64,000 nucleotides of DNA from Piliocolobus tephrosceles (GCF_002776525.5 NC_045436.1:8182515-8246514); one strand, 5' to 3'; shown: positions 12,354-23,679, numbered from the stretch's first letter. Made by a program: numbers and translations. The notes: generated by a model not told the origin, from the letters alone.

Positions 12354-12540
12354 AGTTTTCTTTTCTTTTTCTTTTTCTTTTGTGTGTGTGTGTGTGTTGT
12401 GACGGAGTCTCCCTCTGTTGCCCAGGCTGGAGTGCAGTGGCACTATCTCGGCTCACTGCAACCTCCTCCTCCCAGGTTCAAGCGATTCTCCTGCTCCAGC
12501 CTCCTAAGCAGCTGGGATTACCGGCGCCCATCACCACTCC
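12354..12540 (-). mobile_element. Truncated Alu, antisense, right monomer only
   Basis: A pyrimidine-rich tail (12354-12380) and a (GT)n run (12381-12399) replace the usual T tail. They are followed by GACGGAGTCTC, GTGCAGTGGC and CTGGGATTACCGGCG. Alu similarity stops at about 12540, in the middle of the right monomer. Confidence 0.9.
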
Positions 12541-13012
12541 TCCCCAGACCGTGGGAGACGGTTTGTTTGGTTTAAAGTCATAGCAACTTCGTCTTGATTA
12601 ACTCAGCCCGCCTGCACCTGCCTGGGCCTCCGGTTCGTTTTAGGTAGGTACATCAGTATCAGGCAATTCAGATTCATTCCAGAGACACAGTGGGAGAGGA
12701 TGAGCTAGCACTTGTTCACACACCCATCACAAATGAGTTTTTTTTCCCTCTCCCGGCTCCTTTTTCTTTTTCTCAATGCAAAGCATGCACAACAGCTGTG
12801 AATGTGAGAGACAGGCCCGTGCCCTGTGCAAAAGAAAACAGTCACCAGGACTTGCACAACATTATGGCGCCTGCCATCATGAGCCTGTGAAACCAGGAAC
12901 AATGAATAGATTTAGCCATTAACAACTTTCTCCCAAAAGCAAACATATGTCCTTACAATATGAGCTTGTGCTTATTGAGGACTAATTGCTTGACAAAAGT
13001 AAATGTAAGGTG
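12541..13012. other. Unique spacer
   Basis: No repeat or gene recognised. Overlapping frames on both strands around 12690-12902 cover the same bases and have no domain signature. Confidence 0.5.
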
Positions 13013-13325
13013 GGGCCAGGTGCAGTGTCTCATGCCTGTAATCCCAGCACTTTGGGAGGCCGAGGCAGGCAGATCACCTGAGGTCAGAAGTTCAAGACCA
13101 GCCTGGGTAACATGGCGAAACCCCATCTCTACTAAAAATACACAAATTAGCTGGGCATGGTGGTGGGTGCCTGTAATCCCAGCTACTCAGGAGGCTGAGG
13201 CAGGAGAGTCACTTGGCCCCAGGAGGCAGAGCTTGCAGTGAGCCGAGATGGTACCACTGCACTCCAGCCTGGGCGACAGAGCGAGACTCTGTCTCAAATT
13301 AAAAATAAGTAAATAAATAAGTAAA
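13013..13325 (+). mobile_element. Alu SINE, sense, full length
   Basis: It begins GGGGCCAGGTGCAGTG, contains both monomers (CTGTAATCCCAGCACTTTGG, then CTGTAATCCCAGCTACTCAG) and ends in a diverged A-rich tail of AAATAAATAAGTAAA type. Probably AluS. Confidence 0.95.
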
Positions 13326-13570
13326 GCAGAACTTTTAAAGAGGGAAACCTGGAGGAAGTTCACCACGCAGAATAACAGGTAGGGTATTTTTCCACAGGTT
13401 CTTCTGAGGAGGCAATGAATTGTTTTGTTAAATTTTTAATAAATGCAGTGGTATTTTGAGAGTTTGAAAGGGGAAAAGTTTTGTCTTCTTTGGTCTTCTA
13501 TGGTATGTTTTACAAAAGACTGCTAAATGCAAGATAGCAGGAAAACCAGGATATTTGAAGAACAAACTGG

Positions 13571-13822
13571 GTTTTTGTTTTGTTTTGTTTTTGAGGCGGA
13601 ATCTTGCTCTGCCGCCCAGGCTGGAGTGCAGTGGCATGATCTCGGCTCACTGCAACCTCCACCTCCCAGGTTCAAGTGATTCTTCTGCCTCAGCCTCCCG
13701 AGTAGCTGGGATTACCATGCCAGGGTAATTTCTGTATTTTTCATAGAGACGGGGTTCATGATTTTCAAACTCCTGAGCTCAAGTGATCTGCCAGCCTCAC
13801 CCTCCCAAAGTGTTAGCATTAC
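13571..13822 (-). mobile_element. Alu SINE, antisense, with an internal deletion
   Basis: A (TTTTG)n tail is followed by GAGGCGGAATCTTGCTC, AGTAGCTGGGATTACC and CCTCCCAAAGTGTTAGC. It is about 50 bases shorter than a complete Alu: bases are missing after CTGGGATTACC and again around the GGGGTTC junction. It faces the Alu at 13013-13325 across about 245 bases. Confidence 0.9.
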
Positions 13823-13857
13823 CTAGCTAAACATCTGCACTCATTCGCACTCTTTCG

Positions 13858-13860
<3 letters not shown>

Positions 13861-13897
<37 letters not shown>
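13861..13897. repeat. 37-base T homopolymer
   Basis: An uninterrupted run of 37 T. It lies 38 bases beyond the head end of the preceding antisense Alu, so it is not that element's tail. It would suit the A tail of a minus-strand retrocopy occupying the bases to its right, but I do not recognise that sequence. Confidence 0.95.
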
Positions 13898-13900
<3 letters not shown>

Positions 13901-14749
13901 CCCCCTCATTGATAGCTCCTCGTTCTTCCAGTTATTTTCCTGGGGCTGCACTTGCCTTTCTTTGCTACGTATTCCATTTTTCCTGTTTGCCTTGAGCTGA
14001 CAAGCATGGGGAAAAATGATCTGTCCCTGGTTGTATGCCTGGGTTTTCAAGGAAAACAGAATAAATACAAGACAACTTGGCTCCTTGGATAGTTTTCTGT
14101 GTTGTTTGCAACCAAGCCACACATACATTTTCTGTCCCCTGATGTCCTACTTGGCAAAACCTCCTCTCCTCATTCCTTGACTCTGAGCAATTCTGAACCT
14201 ACAGGCACCACCACCACCTTCAGCAGGAATCTAGAGTTTACGAAGAGAGGCCACCAAGTCTGGGTCATTTCCTGCCTGAATGAATTCTGAGCCAGACTTA
14301 TGCTGATACGGCATGGGGCTAACCCTAGGCAAAATGATGAACATGAAGCATCTCTCTCCTCTCTCTCTATCGTTCTCTCTCATTACCCTACGATCTCTCC
14401 TCTCAGGGGGTCTGGGACTCCCTCGTTTCTCCTTCTTTGTCCTAGAAAAAAAGCAGGGTGATCTTCTTAAGCATAGGCAGGTGCTGGGGGCCCCAGTTCT
14501 CCTATCTGAGCTGCTGATGGGGTTTATCTTATTTTCAAAACATCATTTATTCTTTAGAGCCCTCATCTGAGACAGTAATACTTTGCGCAGAGATTCCCTG
14601 CTCTCTCCCTGCAGTTTCACGTGGAGAGGAGCTGCTGGGCTCCACCGATGGGTTGTGGTGGCGGATGGAGAAGGTCTGCCTATGCCCAAGAGCCTCTCAG
14701 TGGGGGGAGCCACCACTGTGTGCTCCCTTTAAATTTGTAGGTACTTCTT
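13898..14749. other. Unique sequence, no gene seen
   Basis: Includes a (CT)-rich stretch at about 14349-14404. No recognised repeat or domain. The minus-strand frame 13841-14128 ends in a lysine run encoded by the T homopolymer and is not credible as a gene. Confidence 0.5.
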
Positions 14750-15077
14750 GGCTGGGCGCGGTGGCTGTTTGTAATCCCAGCATGTTGGGAGGCCAAGGCA
14801 AGTGGATCACCTGAGGTCGGGAGTTCAAGACCAGCCTGAGCAACATGGAGAAAGCCCGTCTCTACCAAAAATGCAAAAATTAGCTGGGCATGGTGGCGCA
14901 TGCCTGTAATCCCAGCTACTCGGGAGGCTGAGGCAGGAGAATTGCTTGAACCTGGGAGGTGGAGGTTGCAGTGAGTTGAAATCGCGCCACTGCACTCCAG
15001 CCTGGGCAAGAAGAACGAAGCTCCATCTCAAAAAATAAACAAAACAAAACAAAACAAAATAAAATAAAATAATAAAA
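14750..15077 (+). mobile_element. Alu SINE, sense, with target-site duplication
   Basis: A complete dimeric Alu from GGCTGGGCGCGGTGGC to an (AAAAC)n/(AAAAT)n tail. The 12-base direct repeat TTGTAGGTACTT flanks it at 14735-14746 and 15078-15089, which fixes the insertion limits. Confidence 0.97.
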
Positions 15078-16117
15078 TTGTAGGTACTTTTCCCAGAGAA
15101 CCGTAGTGTCAGTCTCCCAAACATGGAGATGGTCCTGGGCACCTTGAACTTAGCCCAAGTGGTTAAGTTGGTTAAGACTACAACTTACAACTTACAACCA
15201 ACCAAGTGGTTAAGTTGGTTAAGTGGTGAAGACTACAAAGGAAGAAAACTTTTCCACTCCTGATGAACCTAGTCTCTTCTTCCTGGATATGGTCTGTAGG
15301 AAAAAGCTACTCAGAAATTCTGGCTTAGGAATTCCCCTCAGTCTCAAACACTTCTTAAATCTGAAGGCTACCATTATTCTGGCCATCTGTGCATTTCTGA
15401 AAAAAGATGCCGAGTTGAAAGTTACTGTGAGGATTTGGAGATAATTTACATTTCAAAATTCAAAGTGACCAATTTGGTATAGTTATAAAAGATTCACTAA
15501 GAAACCCATAACTCATCATAGTTTCTTTAGAACTTAAGATGGAATCCAATCAACCTTCCTATCCTATTGCCTGCCTGCTTAAATCCATAAAGAATACAAT
15601 TTCCAGAATTTTCTCAGAAGAGATAGTGCATCAAGGAATATTATGGGAAAAAAAGTAGAATGTTCTTCCTAGGATTTCTTAAATTGCAAAATTTGTACTA
15701 AGTATTTTTAAGATCGCTATGGTGGCAGTGGACAGAACAGTTTGCAAAGGAGTCAGAGTAGATGTAGTGAAAGCAGTTAGGAGGTGTCTCTAATGTGACC
15801 CTGTTTCCCATGTGAGGGCTGAGGCCACCCTGATGTGGGGGATCACAGTGGGGTGGGCTCAGTTTCTCACCACTGATGCTTACTTTCCTCTCTTGCAACC
15901 TCTGGTGAGCAGGAGCCTGACCTGGACTTGGCCAGAGTCTGCTTCTTCCTGGGACTTCCATGTGGAGCAAATGACCACAGGGAGCCAAGGACAGAGAAAT
16001 CCTGTGATCAGGGAGCCCAGGCAGGAACAGGAGAGAGGAACCTGCTTTTCTCACGAGCGTTATCTCACACTGACAGGAAGCTGGCTATGTGCAGAGGTTT
16101 CTCCAGCGGTTTGCATG
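15078..16117. other. Unique sequence with a local duplication
   Basis: Apart from the duplicated segment at 15155-15223, listed separately, no repeat is recognised. The long overlapping frames near 15698-16171 on both strands come from a GC-richer stretch and lack domain motifs. Confidence 0.45.
15155..15223. repeat. Local duplication, period 47
   Basis: CCAAGTGGTTAAGTTGGTTA occurs at 15155 and again at 15202, each copy followed within a few bases by GACTACAA. Short CTTACAA repeats fill the spacer. This looks like replication slippage. Confidence 0.85.
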
Positions 16118-16396
16118 TGCGAAGTGCTGAATTGTGCCCCCTTCCCCACCTACCAAAAATTTGTGTATTGAAATTTTAGCCTCTAGTACCTCAGAATGTG
16201 ACTGTATTTAGAGATAGGGCCCTTGAAGAGGTGAATACGGTAAAATGAGGCATAATGGGTTAATCCAACATAACTGGTGTCCTTATAAGAAGAAGAGATT
16301 AGGACACAGATATTCACAGGCAGAGATGACTACAGGAGGATGCAGAGGGGAGGCGGCCATCTGCAGCCAAGGGGAGAGGCCTCAGAAGAAACTTCT
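16118..16396 (+). mobile_element. MLT1-class LTR (ERVL-MaLR), sense, partial
   Basis: The series GCTGAATTGTGCCCCC, TGACTGTATTTAGAGATAGG, CTGGTGTCCTTATAAGAAG and GGCGGCCATCTGCAGCC follows the consensus order of MLT1 LTRs. The 3' third, with the polyadenylation region, is missing. It is an old solo-LTR fragment with no coding part. Confidence 0.8.
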
Positions 16397-17717
16397 CCTC
16401 ACTGCAATCCTTTGATGGAGATGCTGAGATTATGCCCTGTAGAGAGGCAAAGTCTGAAGTACACAGAGATGAGGACCTTGCAGGAGGTGACATCACTGGT
16501 CAGTGGCAGAGTCCAGTCTCGTCACTGGCAGCCTCTGGCCCTTCCCTGCTGCTCGGCAGTGCCCCTCCGCAGCAGGCAGTGGACAGAAGCTTTCGCGACC
16601 ACCATGGGCTCACGTCAGAGAAGCCGGAACCTGGCCACTATTCCTCTGTCTCTTGCCAGGGCTGAACGCTGCCTTTTTTGTTGTCAGTTAAGCTTAGAGA
16701 CTCTTCTCCCAGGGAGTGGGGAGAAAGGACTGCTTGGCGGGGAGGCCTAATCAGAGGGCTTGGGAGTCCAGGGAGAAGCAGTGCAGACCTCCAGGCAAAG
16801 CTGGACTTCCACACTGGGCCAAGAGGGACAAAAACCAAACAAACAAAAGGAAAGGCATCTTCCCCACAGAGCTCAATCCCCAGAGAAAGGCTTTCTTTAA
16901 CTATTGCTGGAGTCCTTGACCCTTCCACATGTTCCCTGCTCACCTTCCCAGCACAGAAACCTCTGGTTCATGGGCCTAACCCAGCCACTTCCAGGGAGCT
17001 GGAAGGCCCCTGGCCACAGTTGAGTGCACTGGCCTGTGGGATATGTAGACGTGGGGGATGTGAGGACTCCACAGGACTTGCTCATCAACATGAAAGAGCA
17101 ATGGAGGATTGACAGACTGAAGGATTGTCAGACTGGAGGAAAACTGAAAGGGTGGAGGGTGGAAAAAGAGAAAAACATATTTCTGAGAACAAAAGAGACA
17201 ATTTTAAAAAGTTAGAATTCTTAAACAGTTTTCAGAGGAGACTACATACATCAAAAATTAGATCACATTGGTATTAAAAAAAGAGCAGAGTAGAAAGAAG
17301 GAACTCTCATATATTAAAAATGTGGTCACAATCCCTCACCCCCACCAAAATGGATAGAGCATGTAATACAATGTAAACAGTCTTGGGCGTCTTGAGGACA
17401 AAGTTGAGGCAGTCAGTGTATCATAAATACAGCAAAAATCCCAGCGTGGCACAGGATATTAGAGGAAAGTGTATAAGGTTGGAGACAAGTTTCAAGAAGT
17501 TCAACGTCTGTCTCATAGGAGTTCTAGGAGGAGTGAGCAGAGATAATGTTGGGAAAGAGAATGTAGAGAAGGAATAGCAGAAATGTTCCCTTTGAGTATT
17601 TAAAGTGAAAGAACTGATCAGAATCCATGAAAGGTTATGATCAGAATGCATGAGAAATTCTCAAACCTAGATATCTTAGTGGAATTTCAGAACTCCAAGG
17701 ACGAAGAGAAAATCCTT
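16397..17717. other. Unique sequence, GC-richer at 16.4-17.1 kb, no gene seen
   Basis: Several overlapping frames of 60-144 codons exist in different frames on both strands between 16.3 and 17.2 kb. None has a recognisable domain, and their mutual overlap points to reduced stop density from higher GC rather than coding. Confidence 0.45.
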
Positions 17718-17735
17718 AAGAAAAATCCAGAGAGG

Positions 17736-18021
17736 GGCCAGGCATCGTGGCTCATGCCTGTAATCCCAGCACTTTGGGAGGCCAAGAAGGATGGATCACC
17801 TGAGGTCAGGAGTTTGAGACCAGCCTATCCAACATGGAGGAACCCTATCTCTACTAAAAAAAAAAAAAAAAAAAAATTGCCGGGTGTGGTGGCACACGCC
17901 TGTAATCCCAGCTACTCAGGAGGCTGAGGCAGGAGAATCGCTTGAACCTAGGAGGCGGAGGTTGCAGTGAGCCGAGATCTCGCCATTGCACTCCAGCCTG
18001 GGCAACAAGAGTGGAACTCCA

Positions 18022-18084
<63 letters not shown>

Positions 18085-18111
18085 GAAAGGAAAAGGAAAG
18101 AAGAAAAGAAA
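17736..18111 (+). mobile_element. Alu SINE, sense, with expanded microsatellite tail
   Basis: A complete Alu body with an enlarged middle A tract (about 17858-17877) and a tail turned into (TC)n(CA)n followed by a GAAA-rich segment. The 18-base target-site duplication AAGAAAAATCCAGAGAGG / AAGAAAAATCCAGTGAGG (17718-17735 and 18112-18129) has one mismatch. Confidence 0.97.
18020..18082. repeat. (TC)n(CA)n compound microsatellite in the Alu tail
   Basis: About eight TC/CT units pass directly into about 22 CA units. Reading frames through it give artificial Ser-Leu and His-Thr repeats. Confidence 0.97.
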
Positions 18112-18349
18112 AAGAAAAATCCAGTGAGGAAAGGAATGGTAGCTGCTATGACAAATATAGGTAAGCCTTATAATTAGATGTTTCTTCCTCAGGTGCTTAA
18201 TAGTTTAAAACAGCTCTCTGTGGGTGACTTTCCTTACATACACATTCAAGCACCCAGGTCCTTCCTTCCTGTGGCTCTGCTGCCTGTGCAAAGAATGTGT
18301 AGGGGAACCATAGTTGCTTCATAGAAGCCTTAGCCCTTTTCTCTGCATG

Positions 18350-18960
18350 CTTCCTTCCACACTGCTGGTGGAATGTAAATCAGTACAGCCTCGATGGAGC
18401 ACAGTGTGGAGATTTCTCAAGGGACTAGAAATAGAACCACATGATCCAGCAATCCCACTACTGGGTATCTACTCAAAGCTAAATAAATCATTAGAGCAAA
18501 AAGACCTCTGCACAGTTCAGGACAGCAAAGAAATGGAATCAATCTAAGAGCTCATCAGTGGATGATTGGATGAAGAGAATGGGTACATATACTCAATGGA
18601 ATACTATTTAGCTATAAAAAGGAATGAAATTGTATATTTTGCAGCAACATGGATGGAACACGGAGGCCATTATTTTAAGTGAAACAACTCAGAAATAGAC
18701 AGACTGCATGTTCTCACTTCTAAATAGGAGCTCAATAATGTGTACATATGGCCATAGCATGTGGAATGATGGACAGCGGAGACTAGGAAGTGTAGGGATA
18801 GGAGGGGCGGATCAGAAATTACATAGTGGGGACAATGTCCATTATTCAGGTGATGAATACGCTAAAAGCCCTGGCTTTACCACTGTGCGATATATCCATG
18901 CAACAAAGTTACACTTGTACCCTCTTGAATTTATACAAAGAACATAACAAAACAACAAAA
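18350..18960 (+). mobile_element. Older L1 3' end, sense
   Basis: From CACTGCTGGTGGAATGTAAA through CCAGCAATCCCACTACTGGG, AATACTATTTAGCTATAAAA and CAGCAACATGGATGGAACA to a 3'UTR ending in an A-rich tail (AACAAAACAACAAAA). This is the C-terminal end of ORF2 plus 3'UTR of an L1PB/L1MA-type copy. Stops and indels rule out function. Confidence 0.85.
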
Positions 18961-21164
18961 TTTGTCCCCTAAATGGAAGCCACCACTCCTGCTCTTGATT
19001 CCTGGCCATGTCTAAGTGCAAGGAAGGCGGAAAATGCAGTCTATCTGTGTCCATGGAGAAGATAAGCAGATCGTCAGTCTCTCTGCAGCCTGACAGCAGG
19101 CTGCTGAAACGGAGCAGTGGAAGTCAGGAAACCAAGCCATACTTTGAAATTCTGAAGAAAAAGGAGTTGAACCCCAAATGTCATGTATACCTCAAGCATC
19201 AAATTAAGTGTTAGAGCGTCAACTCAGAAAGCTTCCATACCACTCAACTTATATGAAAAAAATTTGCCCTTCAAATACAGCAGTTAAGATAATACATAAT
19301 TCCAAGAAAAGAGGCAACATGTTTGCAAGAAAAACCATGGTTGAGAAGGATCCAGAAGATGCTAGAAAGAAAATAATAGCAGAGGTAGTACACTGGGTTG
19401 CTTGCTAATGTCTTTTTTGAGTGGTACCATTTGAAAGACTTGGAATTACACTTTATTTTTTGATTGGTCCAATTCTATTTAGTTTTAGAACCCAAAAAAT
19501 GACATTACCATCGAATTGTAAAATCTGTTTATTTTATTTTAGATCAACCTATTGGTATACCATGGAATAATTAACTACAATATAAATATAAAGGACAAGA
19601 ATATAATTGATACATCAGAAAGTGTAATTAATAAACTAAATTCTTGAAAGTTTTTAGTGGAGATGTAGAGATTCTAAATTTCCTAAATTAAGAAGAAAAA
19701 TATATAATGAAATATTATATCAGTAACTACAAGGATAACAAAAACTTAAACTCTTGATGGTCTATGCAGAGTGGAATTAGGGCAATGAATGGGGGACTGT
19801 TAGTGGTCAAGAATTTTACTTTATGTTTTATATCTTCTTCCATTATAACATTAAAAAAATTACTTGCATGAATTATTTTTATAATAAAAATTGCCAACAG
19901 AATTCCATTCAATGCAAAAATAATAGCATTTTAAATGACTGAAAAACAGAACCTGATGTAGACTCCTTTAGAAACCCTAACAATAATATATTGGCATCTC
20001 CATAATTATTGACCTAATATCTCAATTCTGCTGCAACTAGGTCTTTATCCCATGATGTATCTTCTTTAGTACATTTTCACTTTTGTAAAAATGAAGATCC
20101 CAACCTAAATCATTCCTAAGTTATCCCTCTCCAGTTCTAAGTTCCTATGGCTTCTATATAATGATCTGTATTTAAAAACAATGTAATTCTACCTTTAATA
20201 AAGGGAAGCAATTAATTTTATTTCCATGGTGGTCTAATAACTTGCTCCTCTTTCATCTTTTCATGGGGAGTTTGTCTCCTATGACCTTTATTGAACTCAC
20301 TTACTTCTTGATCAATTATCATATCCTGATAAACTAGAAGACATTTATACGAAGGTGAAGAGATTGTTTTTCTTCCTTGATAGCCAAGACCTCAAGTAAA
20401 GTGATTAGGCAGGAACTCCTGAAAGGATTTTTCCTCAACTGAACAGAAACATAAAAGCAGTTATGAGCGTTAGCTGTGGAATTGTTCACTGTGTATTTCA
20501 CAATATTAAATATTTGAGGAGTTTCAATTTTATTAATGGACTTTTTTTCTGAGTCCTCAATTTCTGTAAGATTTATGAATACATCTCCAAGTTTCTCAGT
20601 GTGCAAACTACGCCTATATGATATCTCAAAGATTTTTTTTTCTGCCTGTGAAAGTACATTTCTCTGAATTCCATGAATTTGTCCTTTGAGATATTTGGGA
20701 CAGGTTTGTTCTGAAGAATATACTTGTACCAGCAAGAGGGTTTGCTCAGTACATAGAGGGTGTGAATAGGAGTATAATTTTAATGCTTATCTGTTTTAAA
20801 AGAATAAAACATTTTATTCCCTAAATGTGTATTAAAAATTAAAATATTGATTTTCTAATATAACCTGAGTTTGTTATTGGTTGGGTTCAAATTTTGGCAG
20901 CAAATTATTTGTGCATTAAGATGAGACAGAGAGAGAAGAAATCTCTGCCAGGTGACACTATATTCGCCTTGGTCTAGTTCCTTAAATAATCATTTTCTAT
21001 ATTTCATGCTTTCACTAATTCATATCTTTTCAGCAAGGATTTACAGTTTATATCATTATTACCACATAATTATCCTCTTCTTGAATGAAACAGTAATCAT
21101 TAGTCATGTGACTTTATATGTTAACATCAAGATTCATATTTCCTTAACAAAAGTATTTAAGAAA
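18961..21164. other. Unique AT-rich sequence, no gene seen
   Basis: No repeat recognised. The longest frame is 20334-20735 on the minus strand (133 codons) and matches no family I know. See the findings. Confidence 0.45.
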
Positions 21165-21635
21165 GACAGGCAATGACGAATGCTGGCCACGATGTGGAAA
21201 AAAAGGAAATCTGTGTACACTGTTGGTGGGAATGTAAATTTGTATAGCTACTATGGAGAATAGTATGGAGGTTCCTCAAAAAACTAAAAATTGAACTACC
21301 ATATGATCCAGCAATCCCAGTGCTAGGTACATACCCAAGGAAAGGAAATCAGTAGATCAAGAGATATGTGCCATCCTGTATTTACTGCAGCACTATTTAC
21401 AACATCCAAGATTTGGAAGCAACCTAAGTGCCCATCAACAGATGAATGGATAAAAAAATGTGGCACTTACACACAATGGAATACTATTCAGTCACAAGAA
21501 AGAATGAAATCCCGTCATATGCAGCAACATGGATAGAACTGGAGGACATTATGTTAAGTGAAATAAGCCAGGCATAGGAAGACAAATTTCACATGTTCTC
21601 ATTCATTTGTGGGAGCTAAAAGTGAAAATCATTGA
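21165..21635 (+). mobile_element. Older L1 3' end, left part (host of nested insertions)
   Basis: Diverged ORF2 C-terminus: CACTGTTGGTGGGAATGTAA, CCAGCAATCCCAGTGCTAGG, AATACTATTCAGTCACAAGA, ACATGTTCTCATTCATTTG. It continues at 27810 after the L1PA insertion. L1PB/L1MA age class. Confidence 0.88.
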
Positions 21636-22662
21636 CCTCGGGTTCCAAGATGGCCAAATAGGAACAGCTCCAGTCTACAGCTCCCAGTGTGAGCAACGCA
21701 GAAGACGGGTGATTTCTGCATTTCCAACTGAGGTACCGGGTTCATCTCACTGGGGTGTGTCAGACAGTGGGTGCAGGACAGTGGGTGCAGCCCACTGAAC
21801 AAGAGCCAAAGCAGGGCGAGGCACTGCCTCACCCGGAAAGCACAAGGGGTCAGGGAATTCCCTTTCCTAACCAAGGGAAACGGTGACACACAGCACCTGG
21901 AAAATTGGGTCACTCCCACTCTAATACTGTACTCTTCCAAGGGTCTTAGCAAAGGGCACACCAGGAGATTATGTCCCGTGCCTGCCTCAGAGGATCCCAC
22001 GCCCACAGAGCCTTGCTCATTGCTAGCACAGCAGTCTGAGATGTAACTGCAAGGTGGCAGTGAGGCTGGGGGAAGGGCACCTGCCATTGCTGAGGCTTGA
22101 GTAGGCAAACAAAGCAGCCTGGAAGCTCGAACTGGGTGGAGCCCATTGCAGCTCAAGGAGGCCTGCCTGCTTCTGTAGACTCCACCTCTGGGGGCAGGGC
22201 ATAGCTGAACAAAAGGCAGCAGAAACCTCTGCAGATTTAAATGTCCCTGTCTGACAGCTTTGAAGAGAGTAGTGGTTCTCCCAGCATGGAGTGTGAGATC
22301 TGAGAACAGACAGACTTCCTCCTCAAGTGGGGCCCTGAACCCCGAGTAGCCTAACTGGGAGGCACCCCCCAGTATGGGCAGACTGACAACTCACACAGCT
22401 GGGTACCCCTCTGATACGAAGCTTCCAGAGGAACAATCAGGCAGCAACATTTGCTGTTTAGCAATGTTCGCTGCTCTGCAGCCTCTGCTGCTGATACCCA
22501 GACCAACAGGATCTGGAGTGGACCTCCAGCAATCTCCAACAGACCTGCAGCTAAGGGTCCTGACTGTTAGAAGGAAAACTAACAAACAGAAAGGACATCC
22601 ACACCAAAACCCCATCGGTACATCATCATCATCAAAGACCAAAGGTAGGTAAAACCACAAAA
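21636..22662 (+). promoter_or_regulatory. L1PA 5'UTR with internal promoter
   Basis: It starts at the typical L1 start (CCAAGATGGCC about 10 bases in) and includes CTACAGCTCCCAGTGTGAGC and GACGGGTGATTTCTGCATTT. At about 1,027 bases it is longer than the roughly 910-base UTR of the youngest human L1s. That suits an older L1PA that keeps the segment later lost, but this is inference from length only. Frames inside it (e.g. 21629-22156 minus) are not genes. Confidence 0.88.
21646..21655 (+). promoter_or_regulatory. YY1-type site at the L1 start
   Basis: CAAGATGGCC is intact. In L1 this site is known to position transcription initiation at the element's first bases. Confidence 0.65.
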
Positions 22663-23679
22663 ATGGGGATAAAACAGAGCAGAAAACCTGAAAACTCTAA
22701 AAATCAGAGTACCTCTCCCCCTCCAAAGGAACACAGCTTCTTGCCACCAACAGAACAAAGCTGGGCATAGAATGACTTTGACGAGTTGAGAGAAGAAGGC
22801 TTCAAACGATCAAACTTCTCTGAGCTGAAGGAGGAAGTTCGAACCCATCACAAAGAAGCTAAAAACCTTGAAAAAAGATTAGATGAATGGCTAACTAGAA
22901 TAACTAGTGTAGAGAAGTCCTTAAACGACCTGATAGAGCTGAAAACTATGGCATGAGAACTACATGACAAATTCACAAGCTTCAGTAACCGATTCAATCA
23001 ACTGGAAGAAAGGGTATCAGTGAATGAAGATCAAATGAATGAAATGAAGTGAGAAGAGAAGTTTAGATTAAAAAGAGTAAAAAGAAATGAACAAGGCCTC
23101 CAAGAAATATGGGACTATGTGAAAAGACCAAATCTATGTCTGATTGGTGTACCTGAAAGTGATGGGGAGAATGGAACCAAGTTGGAAAACACTCTGCAGG
23201 ATATTATCCAGGAGAACTTCCACAACCTAGCAAGGCAGGCCAACATTCAAATTCAGGAAATACAGACAATGCCACAAAGATACTCCTTGGGAAGAGCAAC
23301 TCCAAGACACATAATTGCCAGATTCACCAAAGATGAAATGAAGGAAAAAATGTTAAGGGCAGCCAGAGAGAAAGGGCAGGTTACCCACAAAGGGAAGCCC
23401 ATCAGACTAATAGTGGATCTTTCGGCAGAAACGCTACAAGCCAGAAGAGAGTGGGGGCCAATATTCAACATTCTTAAAGAAAATAATTTTCAACCCAGAA
23501 TTTCATATCCAGTCAAACTAAGCTTCACAAGTGAAGGAGAAATAAAATCCTTTACAGACAAGCAAATGCTGAGAGATTTTGTCATCACCAGGCCTGCCCT
23601 ACAAGAGCTCCTGAAGGAAGCACTGAACATGGAAAGGAACAACCGGTACAGCCACTGCAAAAAACATGCCAAAATGTAA
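22663..23679 (+). pseudogene. L1 ORF1 (RNA-binding nucleocapsid-like protein), inactivated
   Basis: ORF1p normally forms trimers through a coiled coil, coats L1 RNA through an RRM and a C-terminal domain, and acts as a chaperone during target-primed reverse transcription. From the ATG at 22663 to the TAA at 23677 the length is exactly 339 codons including the stop, equal to the family's usual 338 residues, so there is no net frameshift. Three in-frame stops interrupt it: TAG at 22768 (codon 36), TGA at 22954 (codon 98) and TGA at 23050 (codon 130). The part after the last stop still reads clearly through the RRM and C-terminal domain (IWDYVKRPNLCLIGVPESDG, RRSLGRATP-type stretch). Confidence 0.95.

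Noticed and set aside
14349..14404. (CT)-rich stretch as a promoter-like GAGA element
   Set aside because: An imperfect simple repeat without any nearby transcription start signal.
15698..17215. Cluster of about a dozen overlapping frames, possibly exons
   Set aside because: They overlap in several frames on both strands, have no recognisable domain, and sit in a GC-richer stretch where stops are rarer. Part is an MLT1 LTR.
21629..22156. 175-codon minus-strand frame
   Set aside because: It lies entirely within the GC-richer L1 5'UTR and has no domain. L1 antisense promoter activity would not make it a gene here.
23119..23679. 186-codon frame that could be read as a short gene
   Set aside because: It is the C-terminal remainder of L1 ORF1 after three premature stops.
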